DNA of 64,000 bases from Cristatella mucedo. Its lineage: Eukaryota > Bryozoa > Phylactolaemata > Cristatellidae. Below, piece after piece: positions 10,556 to 20,400 of this stretch (position 1 is its first letter; every line of letters starts with the position of its first letter). The notes below the pieces were generated by a model. It worked only from the letters and a program-made list of their open reading frames with translations, ran no database searches and was not told the DNA's origin. The translations under genes were made by a program, and so were the position numbers. Location of the stretch: NCBI GenBank assembly GCA_009760855.2, contig WPIO01000117.1, positions 719,501 to 783,500 on the forward strand, given 5' to 3'.

Positions 10556-10741
10556 CAACAGAAAAGCCCTTTCAGGGATATATATGTGATCGCCATACAG
10601 TAGTAATCCATTTGATACAGAAAAATGGCTACTTATGGTGAAGTACTTCCACAAGGTTTCCAGTAGGCCCTTGCTCAATTTAGGCCACCCTGACAGCGTA
10701 TACTTTATGACAGCCTGTAGCTCACTGTCGTCAGCAGCAGC

Positions 10742-11405
10742 CTACTTTACTTCGCTCAAGTGAGCTACTGAAAGCGATTTCGAAACAACTGTGTCTACGT
10801 AGAGTTGAACGGCTTCGGTTTGGTCGTGTTCCTCACTCCCACGCAGTGGTGCTCTTGACAACGTATCAGCGATCGCAAGGGTTTTCCCAGGCACATACAA
10901 GGCGTGAGGGTTAAAACGCATCATGCGCATCAATAGGCATTGGCATCTAATCGGAACCTGGTCAAGGTCCTTAGTCATACGCAACGGTATAAGTGGTTTA
11001 TGGTCATTACAAAGCTTGAAAGAAGGCAGACCAAACAGGAACTGACTAAACTTCTCGCACGCCCACACAGCTGGCAGGCACTCTTTTTCGATCTGAGTGT
11101 ATCTCGTCTCGGCGCCTGACAACATGCAGGATGCAAATGTGACAGGTCGAAAATCTTGCTCTCCCGATCCATGGCACTGCAGCAGAACGGCACCTAGACC
11201 ATAGCTACTGGCATCGGCACTGACAATGACCGACTTTTTTAAATCAAAATAAGCCAACACTGGTGCCTTTGTTAAAAGCAACTTTGCTTCCCGGAATGCT
11301 TTCTTCTGGCTATGCCCCCAGTACCATACTGAGTCAGACGAAAGGAGGTCATTTAGCGGTTTTGAGACCGTGGCCTGATTCGGCACAAACCGGCCGAGGT
11401 CGTTC
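10742..11405 (-). pseudogene. Gypsy RT connection and RNase H
   Basis: Starts immediately after the nested L2-A insertion with the conserved LGRFVPN of the RT thumb/connection. The RNase H motifs follow: SADASSYGLGAVLLQ, QIEKECLPAVWA, NDHKPL and IADTLSR, so all four acidic positions are kept. The frame is open to 10742. The open frame appears to extend to 11677, but beyond about 11405 it is antisense L2-A and not part of this protein. Confidence 0.9.
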
Positions 11406-11412
11406 ATCATAC

Positions 11413-11814
11413 TTTGTACAAACCTTAAATCCTTTGGAGACCGTGCATTTAGTTCGTACGCTCCCACAGCATGGAACTCCCTCCCGACCTGCGTCAGAAC
11501 ATCCCCTGACCTGACCACATTTAAAAGGAACCTAAAAACACACCTATTTAGGACAGCATTTAGCGGGTCCCTGTGATTCGTCCTTGATGTGCTTATGCGT
11601 GCTGATACTGTGCATGCTGCCACTAACCACATTTGCATGCTGACCCTGTGCATGGGACCCCTAACCATATTATTCATTTTGTTTGTTTTTCTAGCATGAT
11701 TTTACTTACCATTAAATTGCATTTCCCTTTGCAGCAAATGTAAAGCGCCTAGAGAGAGATTAAGTTCTCCGAGAGCGCTTTATCAAGTGAATTATTATTA
11801 TTATTATTAATAAT
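11413..11814 (+). mobile_element. L2-A 3' fragment nested in the Gypsy element
   Basis: About 400 bp: the last L2-A codons, the complete 3' UTR, terminal hairpin and (ATT)n tail. The 7-bp ATCATAC is duplicated on both sides (11406-11412 and 11815-11821). Removing the insert restores continuity of the flanking RT sequence, so this is a clean target-primed insertion into an existing Gypsy copy. Confidence 0.93.
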
Positions 11815-11821
11815 ATCATAC

Positions 11822-12579
11822 CAAGGCATCTCTTTAGCTCGGCTATGTTTGTTGGATCAAGGAGGTTGAGGATGGCTTATATTTTGTAGTCTGACGGCCG
11901 GACGCTGCTGGCATCAGTAACATGCCCTAAGAAAGTCAAAGTTGGCTGGCGGAATTTACATTTGTCTCTATTCAACTTGAGGCCCGACTTTGAAATTTCG
12001 GAAATAACACGACGCAATCTTTCGCCAAGCTCAGCCGCCGTGGATCCGTAAACCAAAAACATCGACCATATAAATGGCTACACCGTCGATCTCACCCGAG
12101 AGGTCATACATTAATCGCTGAAAGATCTCCATCGCCCTAGTCATGCCAAAAGGCAGCCGGCGTAAACAAAGACGTCCAAACGATGTTATAAACGTCATTA
12201 AGCGAGTGCTCTCGTGGGACAACGGAATAGCTCAAAATCCGCTAGAGGCGTCCAACTTTGAGAACATTTTAGCACCAACAAGCTGAGGCAAAATCTCTTC
12301 AAGCGTAGGTAGCACGTACCTTTCACGAACCACTGCTTGATTTAAGCGCATCAAGTCGACACAAAGGCGCCCTTTGCCGTTGGGCTTCAGGACCGGTACG
12401 ATTGGGGAGCACCACTCGGTCGGCTCCGATACCCATTCCACGATGCCGTTCTTCTCCAATCGAAGAAGTTCGTCCTTTACCAGAGGGAGCAGCTGTCTAG
12501 GTATGCCACGGGCTGTATGTAAGCAGTATGGTTCCACATCAGGTTCGAGACGAATTTTCACCGGCTGGCATCGCATCAA
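11822..12579 (-). pseudogene. Gypsy reverse transcriptase, several frameshifts
   Basis: The palm begins at 12579 and reads to KLDASSGF (end near 12232), which carries the first catalytic Asp. A frameshift leads to the 12222-12031 frame with LPFGMTRAMEIFQ. The catalytic box reads YMVDV instead of Y-x-D-D, so the first Asp of the pair is Val. Another frameshift near 12050 leads to LKLNRDKCKF and LTFLGHVT, and a TAA follows near 11875. The L2-A insertion interrupts it at 11821. It cannot make an active enzyme. Confidence 0.9.
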
Positions 12580-12658
12580 TCCGATCTCTCCTAATACCGG
12601 ATCTCAAAGAATAGTCTACTCTAAGCTGAGTTTAATAAGTTCCATGCACAGAGAAACC

Positions 12659-13075
12659 TTATCTGCAGAGAATATTATTTATTGCTCCAGCGACTACGTA
12701 GACTGGCAGAAGATAAATCGTTTCTTTCTGCTTTAACCTCACTTTGAAGGTATCCTTACAAGCCAGGCGGTTGCCGATGCTGTGTAATTTTGCTGCTCTA
12801 GGCTCGAAGTGAGATGGTCTTAGCAGTCGACCATACGTATCTTCTGTAATGACGGTTACGTCAGCGCCACTGTCTATTTTAAACGAAATGGTCATTCCAT
12901 ACTGGAACAAATCCACTTGCCAGGGTGATGATGCCCTTGCCAATTGGCTCTCCACTGCTACAGGCTTTCTAACGTCATCCACGGTGTAGTTCTCACCGTC
13001 GGATTCAGCCACGATCTCTCTTATTTTAGCGTCGGGTTTTATACGTGATTTGCACCGCACTGCGTAGTGTCCCAA
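12659..13075 (-). pseudogene. Gypsy aspartic protease
   Basis: This frame continues from the zinc-knuckle region. It holds the retropepsin active site FKIDSGADVTVI at about residues 66-77. It ends at a stop at 12659, before RT. The protease is in a different frame from most of gag. Confidence 0.88.
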
Positions 13076-13812
13076 ATTCTCGCAGGTATTGCATCGGCGG
13101 TCCCGCGATGGGCAGTGTCCAGAAGTGTGAGCCGAGTTACAGTTCCGGCAGCTGTTAGCTTCTTTACGTCATCGAAAAGCTTAACTCTCCTACGGTCTAT
13201 GTGGTTGCTAGCCTCTAAGACGCAGGGCTCAAGACAGTCGGCGAACTGTGATCGCCGACGAACCTCACAGACATCTGAAATCGGGTATTGCAGACTCAGC
13301 TGTGATTTTACAGTCTCCGTCTGACTCGCCTTCTGTACTGCCACAGTTAAGGTAAGGTCGGGAATTAGTTGCAGGGCTTCCGAAAGTTTAAGGTTGAACA
13401 AGCCAACAACCAGGCTATATCGGACCAACTCATCTTTCAACGCGCCGTATTCACAGAGCGAAGCTAAATCAATTAGTGCGCGTATGAAAGCCTCAGTAGA
13501 TTCCCCCGGATGTTGACAGCAGTGGTTGAACATGACCCGATCGTGGATAATATTCCTTCGCGGTATGAAATAATTATCAAACTTGCCCAAGATGAGATCC
13601 AACGTCTTCACTTGGTCACCCTTATAGGTGAAGGTGCCGAAAATCGCTTCAGCTTGCGTTCCCATGGCGTACAAGAGTGTACTTATCTGTACGTCTTGTT
13701 CCTCCACCTTCAACTTCGTTGCCGTCACATAATGGCAAAAATAATTTCTCCAAGCCGTCCATAACGCCGGTACATCAAATGTGAATTCCGCTGGAAGGTT
13801 ACCCTTGGCCAT
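13039..13812 (-). pseudogene. Gypsy gag with zinc knuckles
   Basis: ATG at 13812 (MAKGNLPAEF), about 45 bases after the LTR end, is the likely gag start. The capsid-like part has GSTEAFIRAL-type conserved spacing (HPGESTEAFIRALIDLA). A one-base shift near 13155 throws the zinc knuckles into another frame. There, on - at 13153-13051, two knuckles are readable: CRNCNSAHTSGHC (CX2CX3HX4C) and CNTCENLGHYAVRC (CX2CX4HX4C). Known role: nucleocapsid binding of element RNA. Confidence 0.88.
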
Positions 13813-13841
13813 CTCGTTGATTTCCAGGGCGAAAATCTATA

Positions 13842-13859
13842 ACTTCACCAATGCCACCA
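13842..13859 (-). promoter_or_regulatory. Primer-binding site of the Gypsy element
   Basis: On the - strand TGGTGGCATTGGTGAAG directly follows the 5' LTR. It starts with TGG, complementary to a tRNA CCA end. The primer tRNA was not identified. Confidence 0.75.
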
Positions 13860-13999
13860 TGTAATAATAAGACGCAGCACAACGAACAGACCACATTCAT
13901 TGGCAACCATCTTATGTCGGCTCCAGGACCGCAGCGTGAGCGAGGCCTCTCCTGATTGGTCACATTGATGTGGCTCCGCCCGTTAGCTCTGTTATCACA
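13860..13999 (-). repeat. 5' LTR of the Gypsy element
   Basis: 140 bp with the same TG...CA ends as the 3' LTR. It is followed on the + strand by the target duplication GAGAC and the rest of the microsatellite. Confidence 0.92.
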
Positions 14000-14049
14000 G
14001 AGACAGAGAGTGGGGGCTAGTTATTACTGCGTTTTCTTGAATACGTTTC

Positions 14050-14640
14050 CATTTTGGAGCTCTAATGAACCTTAAAAACCAAGCTGTTGTACTTCCTGAA
14101 AGCCCTCTGTAATAAATAAAATGTAGCTCTCTCAAAGCCTTCAAAATGGCTTCCGTGGCTCGCACGGCGGCCGTCATTTCGCACAGAAAAAACGTTAAAG
14201 CATAGCTTAGCTGGACAGGCTGTCGGGAAAGTAAGCCAAGTACTTCCAAGTAGATATGTAAGACATCTGGAGAAGACGCTCTTAAAAGTGAAATTATCGC
14301 CCGGGCTCATAATTGTCTCGACGAGTGTGTGGTGGCGGACCGCAAACCAAATCTTCCATAGCAACTAGACTTCAACGGTAGTACTAAAAAGTTCAGGTAC
14401 TGTCCCGAGAAGACCTAAGACCACGAGGTGGCTGACACTTTTCTAAACGGGCATGAAGGATTTAAGCCGTATCTAGCCTTTGGTACTAAAGTAAAGAAAA
14501 CAGGTCTGGACTGAGACTTCTTTCATCATCTTAGGAGAATTACATATCTTTCTAGTCACTTTGCACCTGCCGGAAGAGAACAGTGTCAACTGGCAAGTGA
14601 TTAGAAACTCGCTCTGAGTTGGCGCAAACATCACAGAGGG
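14050..14640 (-). mobile_element. Very old L2-like fragment
   Basis: On the - strand there are remnants of the L2 C-terminus. A stretch at about 14400-14470 aligns with the SYLAELL...ALRS part of L2-B copies at 6360-6440. Elsewhere divergence is high. The frame at 14364-14062 has no recognisable domain of its own. Confidence 0.4.
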
Positions 14641-14965
14641 CTACTCTAAAGTGGCTGGGCAAATGCCGAGAGGAGCAGGTTGAATATTCTGATCCTCATT
14701 CAAATTGAACAAGTGAGGGACTATTGTTGCTTCAATTTTGAATTTTACAGGCTTCACGAGAAAATAACCACCTGAAGGCATTTTATGCATAGCATATGAA
14801 TTCGGTTAAACAACACACTCTGCGGTTTAATGTAAGAAGAGCGAGTGGACTGATTAAAAGACTAACTAAAGAGTCTTGGGAACGTAACGGGAGCACGAGT
14901 ATCAGAGTCCCCGAGGCGTCTTCAGCTCGTCCGCCTCCAAAGTTTGGAAGAAACTACTAAATTAC

Positions 14966-14966
14966 T

Positions 14967-15003
<37 letters not shown>
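14966..15003. repeat. (TA)n microsatellite
   Basis: Uninterrupted alternating TA run. Confidence 0.97.
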
Positions 15004-15004
<1 letters not shown>

Positions 15005-15019
15005 CTTTAGTAGATTATT

Positions 15020-15170
15020 AGCTGATTTAAAAGCCTCTTTTCTATAGCGACAGAAGAGACTTTACGGCTATCGCCGCCGCTTTCCGTGGCAACAAAGGAT
15101 CGCCCATTGTAGGATTCGAACCAGCAACTTAGGACCGAGGTCGCAAAGAGCAACCGTCTTTCCTAGTGCG
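15020..15170 (-). mobile_element. SINE-1 (tRNA-derived)
   Basis: The reverse complement gives the tRNA-like head with B box GGTTCGAATCC (15112-15122), then the SINE-1 body (GATCCTTTGTTGCCACGG, GCCGTAAAGTCTCTTCTGTCGC) and a GAGGCTTTTAAATCAGC end. It lies next to the (TA)n run. Confidence 0.8.
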
Positions 15171-15220
15171 TGTCCTTGCGGACTCACCAGACTTGCCGCA
15201 GACAGACTTCGCCAAGCGAA

Positions 15221-15256
15221 GAAGAGCACAAGCTACCAATGTAGCTTATGCTCTTC
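15221..15256. other. Short near-perfect inverted repeat
   Basis: 16-base arms (GAAGAGCACAAGCTAC and GTAGCTTATGCTCTTC) separated by CAAT, with one mismatch. On - strand RNA the mismatch would be a G-U pair. The 4-base loop is too short for a typical pre-miRNA. Confidence 0.7.
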
Positions 15257-15269
15257 GATATTTTCTGCG

Positions 15270-16025
15270 TCTTCTTGCTTCGTCCCACGTTTGCTCATAC
15301 ATATTACGCCATTGGGCGCGTAACCGAGAATCAACTGACGTCGCTCATTGCCAGGATTTTTCAAATGCTTAGGGAGAGATTTAGCTCTCTCGTGGTGCAC
15401 TTTACGCCAGCTTTGCTGCCCTCATCACTTTCTTAGTTAGAAATGGTGGTGCGGACAGTTTTTACTCTTTATAGAGACCAAAGCGCAAATGCAATTTTCA
15501 CCGCACAAGTCTCTTTGGGTGACTAGAAACATAGTGTAAAGCAGTTTAGAATGCATAATTAAACTTGACAACCTTCTATCTTTATGCCGCACGTCGACGG
15601 CGCCATTGCGTAGAGATATCTGCAGCCGCTTTCTATGTGCGTTTCCCCGGCACGACGAAGATTAACTAGTCACCAGCGAGACGCTGTGGAGGAATTCATT
15701 CGGAAGAGACGTTCCCTTCGGCGCTGAGCTACCGGTAGCCTTACAAAGAAAATAAAGCCCCCACCGCCGCGGTCACAATCGGCAATTATTAATAGTCCTT
15801 TAATAAGATTCGGGGGCTCTATATTCACCCAAGAGTGCATGAGATTTATCATTTCACTCATTGTTCCAGAGACCGTCTGTTCTTCGCACCGCGCACTGCA
15901 AAGAGGGTTTACTTTCGTGACTAGATTGCGGCGTTGCGGCCCAATTTCTGGTGATTCACTACCGTTCCAGTTGCGGCGCTTTCCGGTTTCTTCTTCTTTA
16001 TTTTGATGCTAGCCTATTTTCTTAT
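15270..16025. other. No recognisable feature
   Basis: About 0.75 kb of mixed composition with a few GC-richer patches (about 15590-15640). No gene or known repeat was recognised. Confidence 0.4.
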
Positions 16026-16310
16026 CGGGGCACGCTGCAAACAGTCTACGGCGTACTATCGCTCAAGGGTAAATAGGTGGGTGTAACGCTGATCCATTAT
16101 CTTCGGTCACCATCAAATGAGATAGATCAGACTGGCCTGACTTATGCAAGCGTCGCGAAAGAGAATACTTTGTCACGAGCGTCCAGACGATCACACGGCT
16201 CTGAGGAATCGATCGAATTGGCAGGCAGTTCCTGAAGGACGCATAGCCTATCGAACCGAAATGGTGAGTCGATTTTCTTCGTCGGCGAGCGCACTCGGCC
16301 ACTTAGCCGT
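16026..16310 (+). repeat. Repeat X, copy 1, with conserved ATG|GTGAGT
   Basis: Aligns over about 280 bp with 62163-62450. Shared landmarks in order: GGGCACGCTGCA, GGTAAATA, CTTATGCAAGCGTCG, CCAGACG, GAGG...CGAATTG/GAACTG, TCCTGAAGGACGCA, ATGGTGAGTC, and GCGAGCG...GGCCAC. Divergence is roughly 30%, highest between the landmarks. The ATGGTGAGTC junction has the form of a 5' splice site after an ATG. The class is unknown: it could be a paralogous exon, a small-RNA gene or a SINE-like repeat. Confidence 0.6.
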
Positions 16311-16925
16311 CCTATTTGGGAATAGAAAAGAGCCGAATCTGATGCATTTAGGACTCTCCTCAGCTACTAGGATAATTCGGCCCCGTTTGCTTCGCGGCAT
16401 CTAAAAAAGTGGAATTACGCTGAGCTGAAAGAAACTTGGCCCCCCTAGTTATCCTAGTAAGCGCGTCTAATAGTTTTGAGCATCAACTAAGGCAGGCAAG
16501 TTCGTTTGCATGCCGGTTTATGTGAGCCGTGCAAATATTGCGACGCCGAACTCCTTCAAAAGCGACTACAACAGGTAGGCGTGTAGGTGAAGCTAGCCAT
16601 CGAATTAAGTCGGGCCCTCTCAGTAACGTCCTTAGAGAATGCTCTTTTCTTAAATGCAGACAGCTCTCAGCTTCAGCTCTCTTTGTTAGAATAAACTGTA
16701 AAAAAAGCTTCGATAGGATCACTATTCGCCGCACGGGTAGTTATTAAAACCTCTAGTAAAAACAGAGAATTATTCTAAGCACAAATTACTTAAGATGGCC
16801 GTTTGAGAGTAACGTTCATCGTGCCAAATGCGGAGACGCTGAGATTACCAATTTGCATGATAGGAAACTCAATGAGTCGGATTATCATCTTTTATCATAC
16901 TGCAATTAAAAATATAAATGTGAGC
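16310..16925. other. No recognisable feature
   Basis: Contains overlapping open frames on both strands (16483-16747) without a recognised domain. Confidence 0.4.
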
Positions 16926-16927
16926 TT

Positions 16928-17070
16928 ATTAAAAAGTCTTATTTGTGTGGCGGCAGACGGCCCTTAACGGTTATCACAGCCGCTAGCAGTAGACAATAAA
17001 AGAACGCCCACTGCCTAGCTCAAACCCCCGACCTGGGTAGTGAAGAGCCATCACCTAAGTTCGGAACGTT
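16928..17070 (-). mobile_element. SINE-1, decayed
   Basis: The reverse complement shows the B-box-like GGGTTTGAGC, the GTTCTTTTATTGTC body, GGCTGTGATAACCGTTAAGG and a final AAATAAGACTTTTTAATA. Confidence 0.65.
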
Positions 17071-17750
17071 CCCAGAAGTTAGACGGATTATCATCATAAT
17101 ACTAGCGTTCAATTAATGCATGTAAGAGGCACGCTTCATAATTTTGATTTGAATGTTTATGTGGTAAGGAACAAGCAAATAGTAGCAACTTTTCATGTGC
17201 CTGACTATTTGAAACTCTGAAAGGCAACTCCAATTGTGCTACCTTGCAAACACACCAGCTGTCACAGGTGTTGGAAACACCAACTGACACATCCCCTAAC
17301 ATAAAGGCGTGCGTGGTAATTAAAATCAAAGGTGGAGAATATCTGGAGATGCCAACTGAATCTTAGGTTTATCTTGAAGCTAGCATTAGTGGGGCTTCAA
17401 TTCGAATGTTTTCTCTAAATTTTATTTCCTGTTTAAGCAATATGAAATGCTAGCCTTCCAAGGGAGGTCATTTAACTTTGCCGTACACTTCAGACAGTTT
17501 ATAAAGTCTTCCTATATGAACATGACGAAATCATACCCTCCGCGGCCATTATGTACGTCGAAAAATGCCTCATGTGTATTAAAAGCTGTGCTACGTTTGT
17601 AAGATTATTTATCACTCTGAATTAAGGATGGTCACATTATACATTTCCTAACTTCCTATCTATGTGCTCCTGACCTAGCCCAGAAGTGGCCAATAAAGGT
17701 ACGATCGCAACATTCGGTTCATCATTGGGGTTTTCTGGAATTCATTAATG
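17071..17750. other. No recognisable feature
   Basis: AT-rich, with no coding or repeat signal beyond a 75-codon chance frame on - (17329-17102). Confidence 0.4.
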
Positions 17751-17751
17751 A

Positions 17752-17876
17752 CATCGGTCTCGAGGTTGTGTGTTCAAATCCTGCTGTGGGCAATTATATA
17801 TTGCCACTGCAAGCCGTGGCGAGAGCCGTAAAGACTCTTCTGTCACTGGACAAAAAGAGGGTTTTAATCAACTGGT
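17752..17876 (+). mobile_element. SINE-1
   Basis: The 3' half of the tRNA-like head with B box TGTTCAAATCC (17771-17781) is followed by the full SINE-1 body (TTGCCACTGCAAGCCGTGG, GCCGTAAAGACTCTTCTGTC) and a TTTTAATCAACTGGTA end. The A-box half is eroded. Confidence 0.75.
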
Positions 17877-17879
17877 ACA

Positions 17880-18945
17880 TTTTTCTTGTAAAAAAAAACT
17901 GCTTACTGTTTTTAATTTTAAAAAAGGTGTCAGCAGCTGTTTCTAATATTTGTTCCACGTTTTCATTATTTTACATTCAGTAGCTATTTTTTTGTGATTA
18001 ACGCTCCTTTATAATGGAGCTTTCGCAAGAAGTTTATGATCAATGTCTTTTTTAGCACTTATAAAGTTGTTTCAAAAGTACAAGTGTATTACTTAGGGGC
18101 GACTTGTCTGAGAGACTCTATCTTACAGACCGAAAACAACTTCCAACTTTCCGTTGATGTCGGTATCAGTTTCTGTAACACTTTCTCGAGAATTTAAGTG
18201 CGCTCTCCAGAGTTCTTGAATGGTGAGAATTCGGGCTTATGTCCTTAGAAACTGTCTTGCCCTCAGACTTCAATTGATGACACATCATTTCGGATAAAAA
18301 AATTCAAGTCATCTTAAAGAGACAAGTTCACGCTTTCAGCAGTGTTTGATGACTTTTAGACGACAACATCTACATCGTTGACACCAAATAGAAGAGACGC
18401 TAGATTTCCTGCGAAGTTTAGCTTAGCTTTGATGCTGCTTCTGGTGCATCTTTGAGGCTGTTCTGGAGTAAATGACAACACTATAAGATAACTTCAAAAT
18501 TTCCATGAATTAGGTATGAACGTCCAAATTCTGGTTAGAGAGCTTGTTGAACCTGAATTCTCAAATTGTGTGTGTCGACGCTAATCAGCGTAGCGTCTTC
18601 TTGACTTAGATTCTAAACAGAAAATTGCATAAGTTCCGCTGCCTTCAGAAGAGTTTTAAGAGGCGTCAAAATCCAACGTCTATACTATTTCACGAGTCTT
18701 GAAATGGGTTAGTGTCTCGCGAATAGAGACTTCTGTTTTCAATAGCGCATCTAAAATTGTTGTGATATCGTTCCAGCGGGTATTCAGGTCAAGATGCAGT
18801 TCCACCTCGCGTTCAAACTCAGCTTTTTATTTGGATTGAAAAAAAATAAATGTACAGTTGATGTTCTGATGAATTTGACAAGCTTGTCTGATTTCGTGAT
18901 CAAATCGTGTCGATCGACATAAATTTTAATTTAATCAATCAATTC
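17880..18945. other. No recognisable feature
   Basis: About 1 kb of AT-rich, unique-looking DNA. No gene or family match was found. Confidence 0.4.
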
Positions 18946-18949
18946 TATG

Positions 18950-19445
18950 GCTTCAATCAATTCTATGGCTCCAGCCTATCTTTCAGATAGACTACCCCAT
19001 CAGGCCAAGCATCGTACCACCCGCTTTTCGGAATCCAACAGTCTGCAAATACCTCGTACAAACCTTAAATCCTTTGGAGACCGTGCATTTAGCTCATGTG
19101 CTCCCAAAGCCTGGAACTCCCTCCCGACCTGCGTCAGAACATTCCATGACCTGACCACATTTAAATGAAACTTAAAAACACACCTATTTAGGACAGCATT
19201 TAGTGGGTCCCTGTGATTCGTCCTTGATGTGCTTATGCGTGCTGACACTGTGCATGCTGCCACTAACCACATTTGCATGCTGACCCTGTGCATGTCACCC
19301 CTAACCATATTATTCATTTTGTTTGTTTTTCAAGCATGATTTCACTTACTATTCAATTGCATATCACTTTGCAGCAGATGTAAAGCGCCTAGAAAGAGAT
19401 TGAGTTCTCTGAGGGCGCTTTATCAAGTGCAATATTATTATTATT
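18950..19445 (+). mobile_element. L2-A LINE, strongly 5'-truncated, relatively young
   Basis: Encodes only the last part of the ORF ([21 protein letters not shown], then AWNSLPTCVRT, stop near 19166), then the complete 3' UTR, hairpin and (TTA)n tail. It is close in sequence to the copies at 11413 and 38574. TTCAATCAATTCTATGGCT is partly duplicated at the 5' junction (about 18934-18970). Confidence 0.92.
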
Positions 19446-19449
19446 ATAA

Positions 19450-20400
19450 TAATATTAATTTTTAATATATCAGAGCTAATCCCTTCCAAGTCTGTACCTG
19501 CTTCCAAACTGTCAATTTCATTCACATTGTCACTATCCATATTTAAATCATCAATCTCGTTACCCTTCTTGAACCCTGCGTCACATACTCCAAGGTGATG
19601 ATCACAGTTTAATCAGAACTGTCTAATGACATCAATGCGGCTAATGCCTCTTCTATTTACTGCAGTGCCGTCCAGAAAAATTTCAATAAATCCTCTACAT
19701 TGTAATTAAAAAAATGCTCATAAGCAGTATCCTTGATTCGGCTATATCGAGAGCGGGCATGAACAAACTGCGAATAATACCCGTCCTGTTTATTGCTGTA
19801 CCAATTCTATCACGAGTTGATTACCCGTAATCGACGTCCTCTCACGGTTATGTAATCATACACTGTCATTCTAAACTTTACTCATCTTTCGAGTATTTCT
19901 TTGATGTCGGCAATCCCTTTGTTTATCTTTTCTTCGCATTTGTCATTAACCAGCTTCATCACTTCGCTTTCGTCTGCTGGAAATTTTGATACAATACCTT
20001 GGGATTGATTACTGTACACGCTTGTTTTCAGCCATAGCTCTAATCGATCTTCCATCAGTTGCCAGATCGGTAACCATTTCCCTCAGACTCTTTCGTCCCA
20101 GCAAATTGGAAATCAATTCTGTTCTCCTCTATTCTCCACGTGTTATTCCTTTGATGTTCAACCTCCAGCAGGTTTATGATAAACAAATTCCTTTATATTC
20201 AGATGATTCTTCAACGTCGTCTTGAAGTTTCGAGAACATCTATTGGTTTTGTGCATTATCTATAGTACCTTGTAGCTGTTCTGTGACTGGATACTTCCTT
20301 TTGCTGCTTACTCTCAAACTGAAGACATTGCTGGAATGATCATGAAAATGTTCTGATGCTACACGATCAATTTAATTATTATTTAACTTACTGTTTGAAA
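19450..20400 (-). pseudogene. Decayed protein-coding tract, family unknown
   Basis: Reading - from about 20330 to 19440, successive frame segments have coding-like, mostly hydrophilic and helical composition. In order: a Gln/Asp-rich piece (KLQDDVEESSEYKG), LEVEHQRNNTWRIEENRI, an overlapping SLREMVTDLATDGRS, DESEVMKLVNDKCEEKINKG, YSRIKDTAYEHFFNYN, then an acidic end (NEIDDLNMDSDNVNEID). Each is open for 30-50 codons and separated by a stop or shift. It suggests a coiled-coil protein such as a LINE ORF1 or a host pseudogene. I could not assign a family. Confidence 0.4.

Larger units (their letters stand above)
9243..13999 (-). mobile_element. Ty3/Gypsy LTR retrotransposon, full-length but inactive
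   Basis: A 4.76-kb element coding on the - strand. It has two 139-140 bp LTRs, PBS, gag with two zinc knuckles, protease, RT, RNase H and integrase in the Ty3/Gypsy order, and a polypurine tract. The 5-bp flanks GAGAC (9238-9242 and 14000-14004) agree, although they lie in a GAGACA microsatellite. Gag composition, short LTRs and CX2C...HX4C knuckles resemble the Mag/K02A2.6-like group common in invertebrates; this is an inference. By eye the LTRs differ at about 18 sites (about 87% identity), so the insertion is old. Frameshifts, stops and a nested L2-A fragment (11413-11814) make it non-functional. Confidence 0.93.

Noticed and set aside
10742-11677. A single 311-codon protein
   Set aside because: Its first 90 codons are antisense L2-A 3' sequence. 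Only the part below 11405 is Gypsy RNase H.
12374-12736. 120-codon frame on + within the Gypsy region
   Set aside because: Shadow of the RT and protease coding strand.
19000-19317. 105-codon frame on -
   Set aside because: It is the antisense of an L2-A copy and shares the same residues as the antisense start at 11677.
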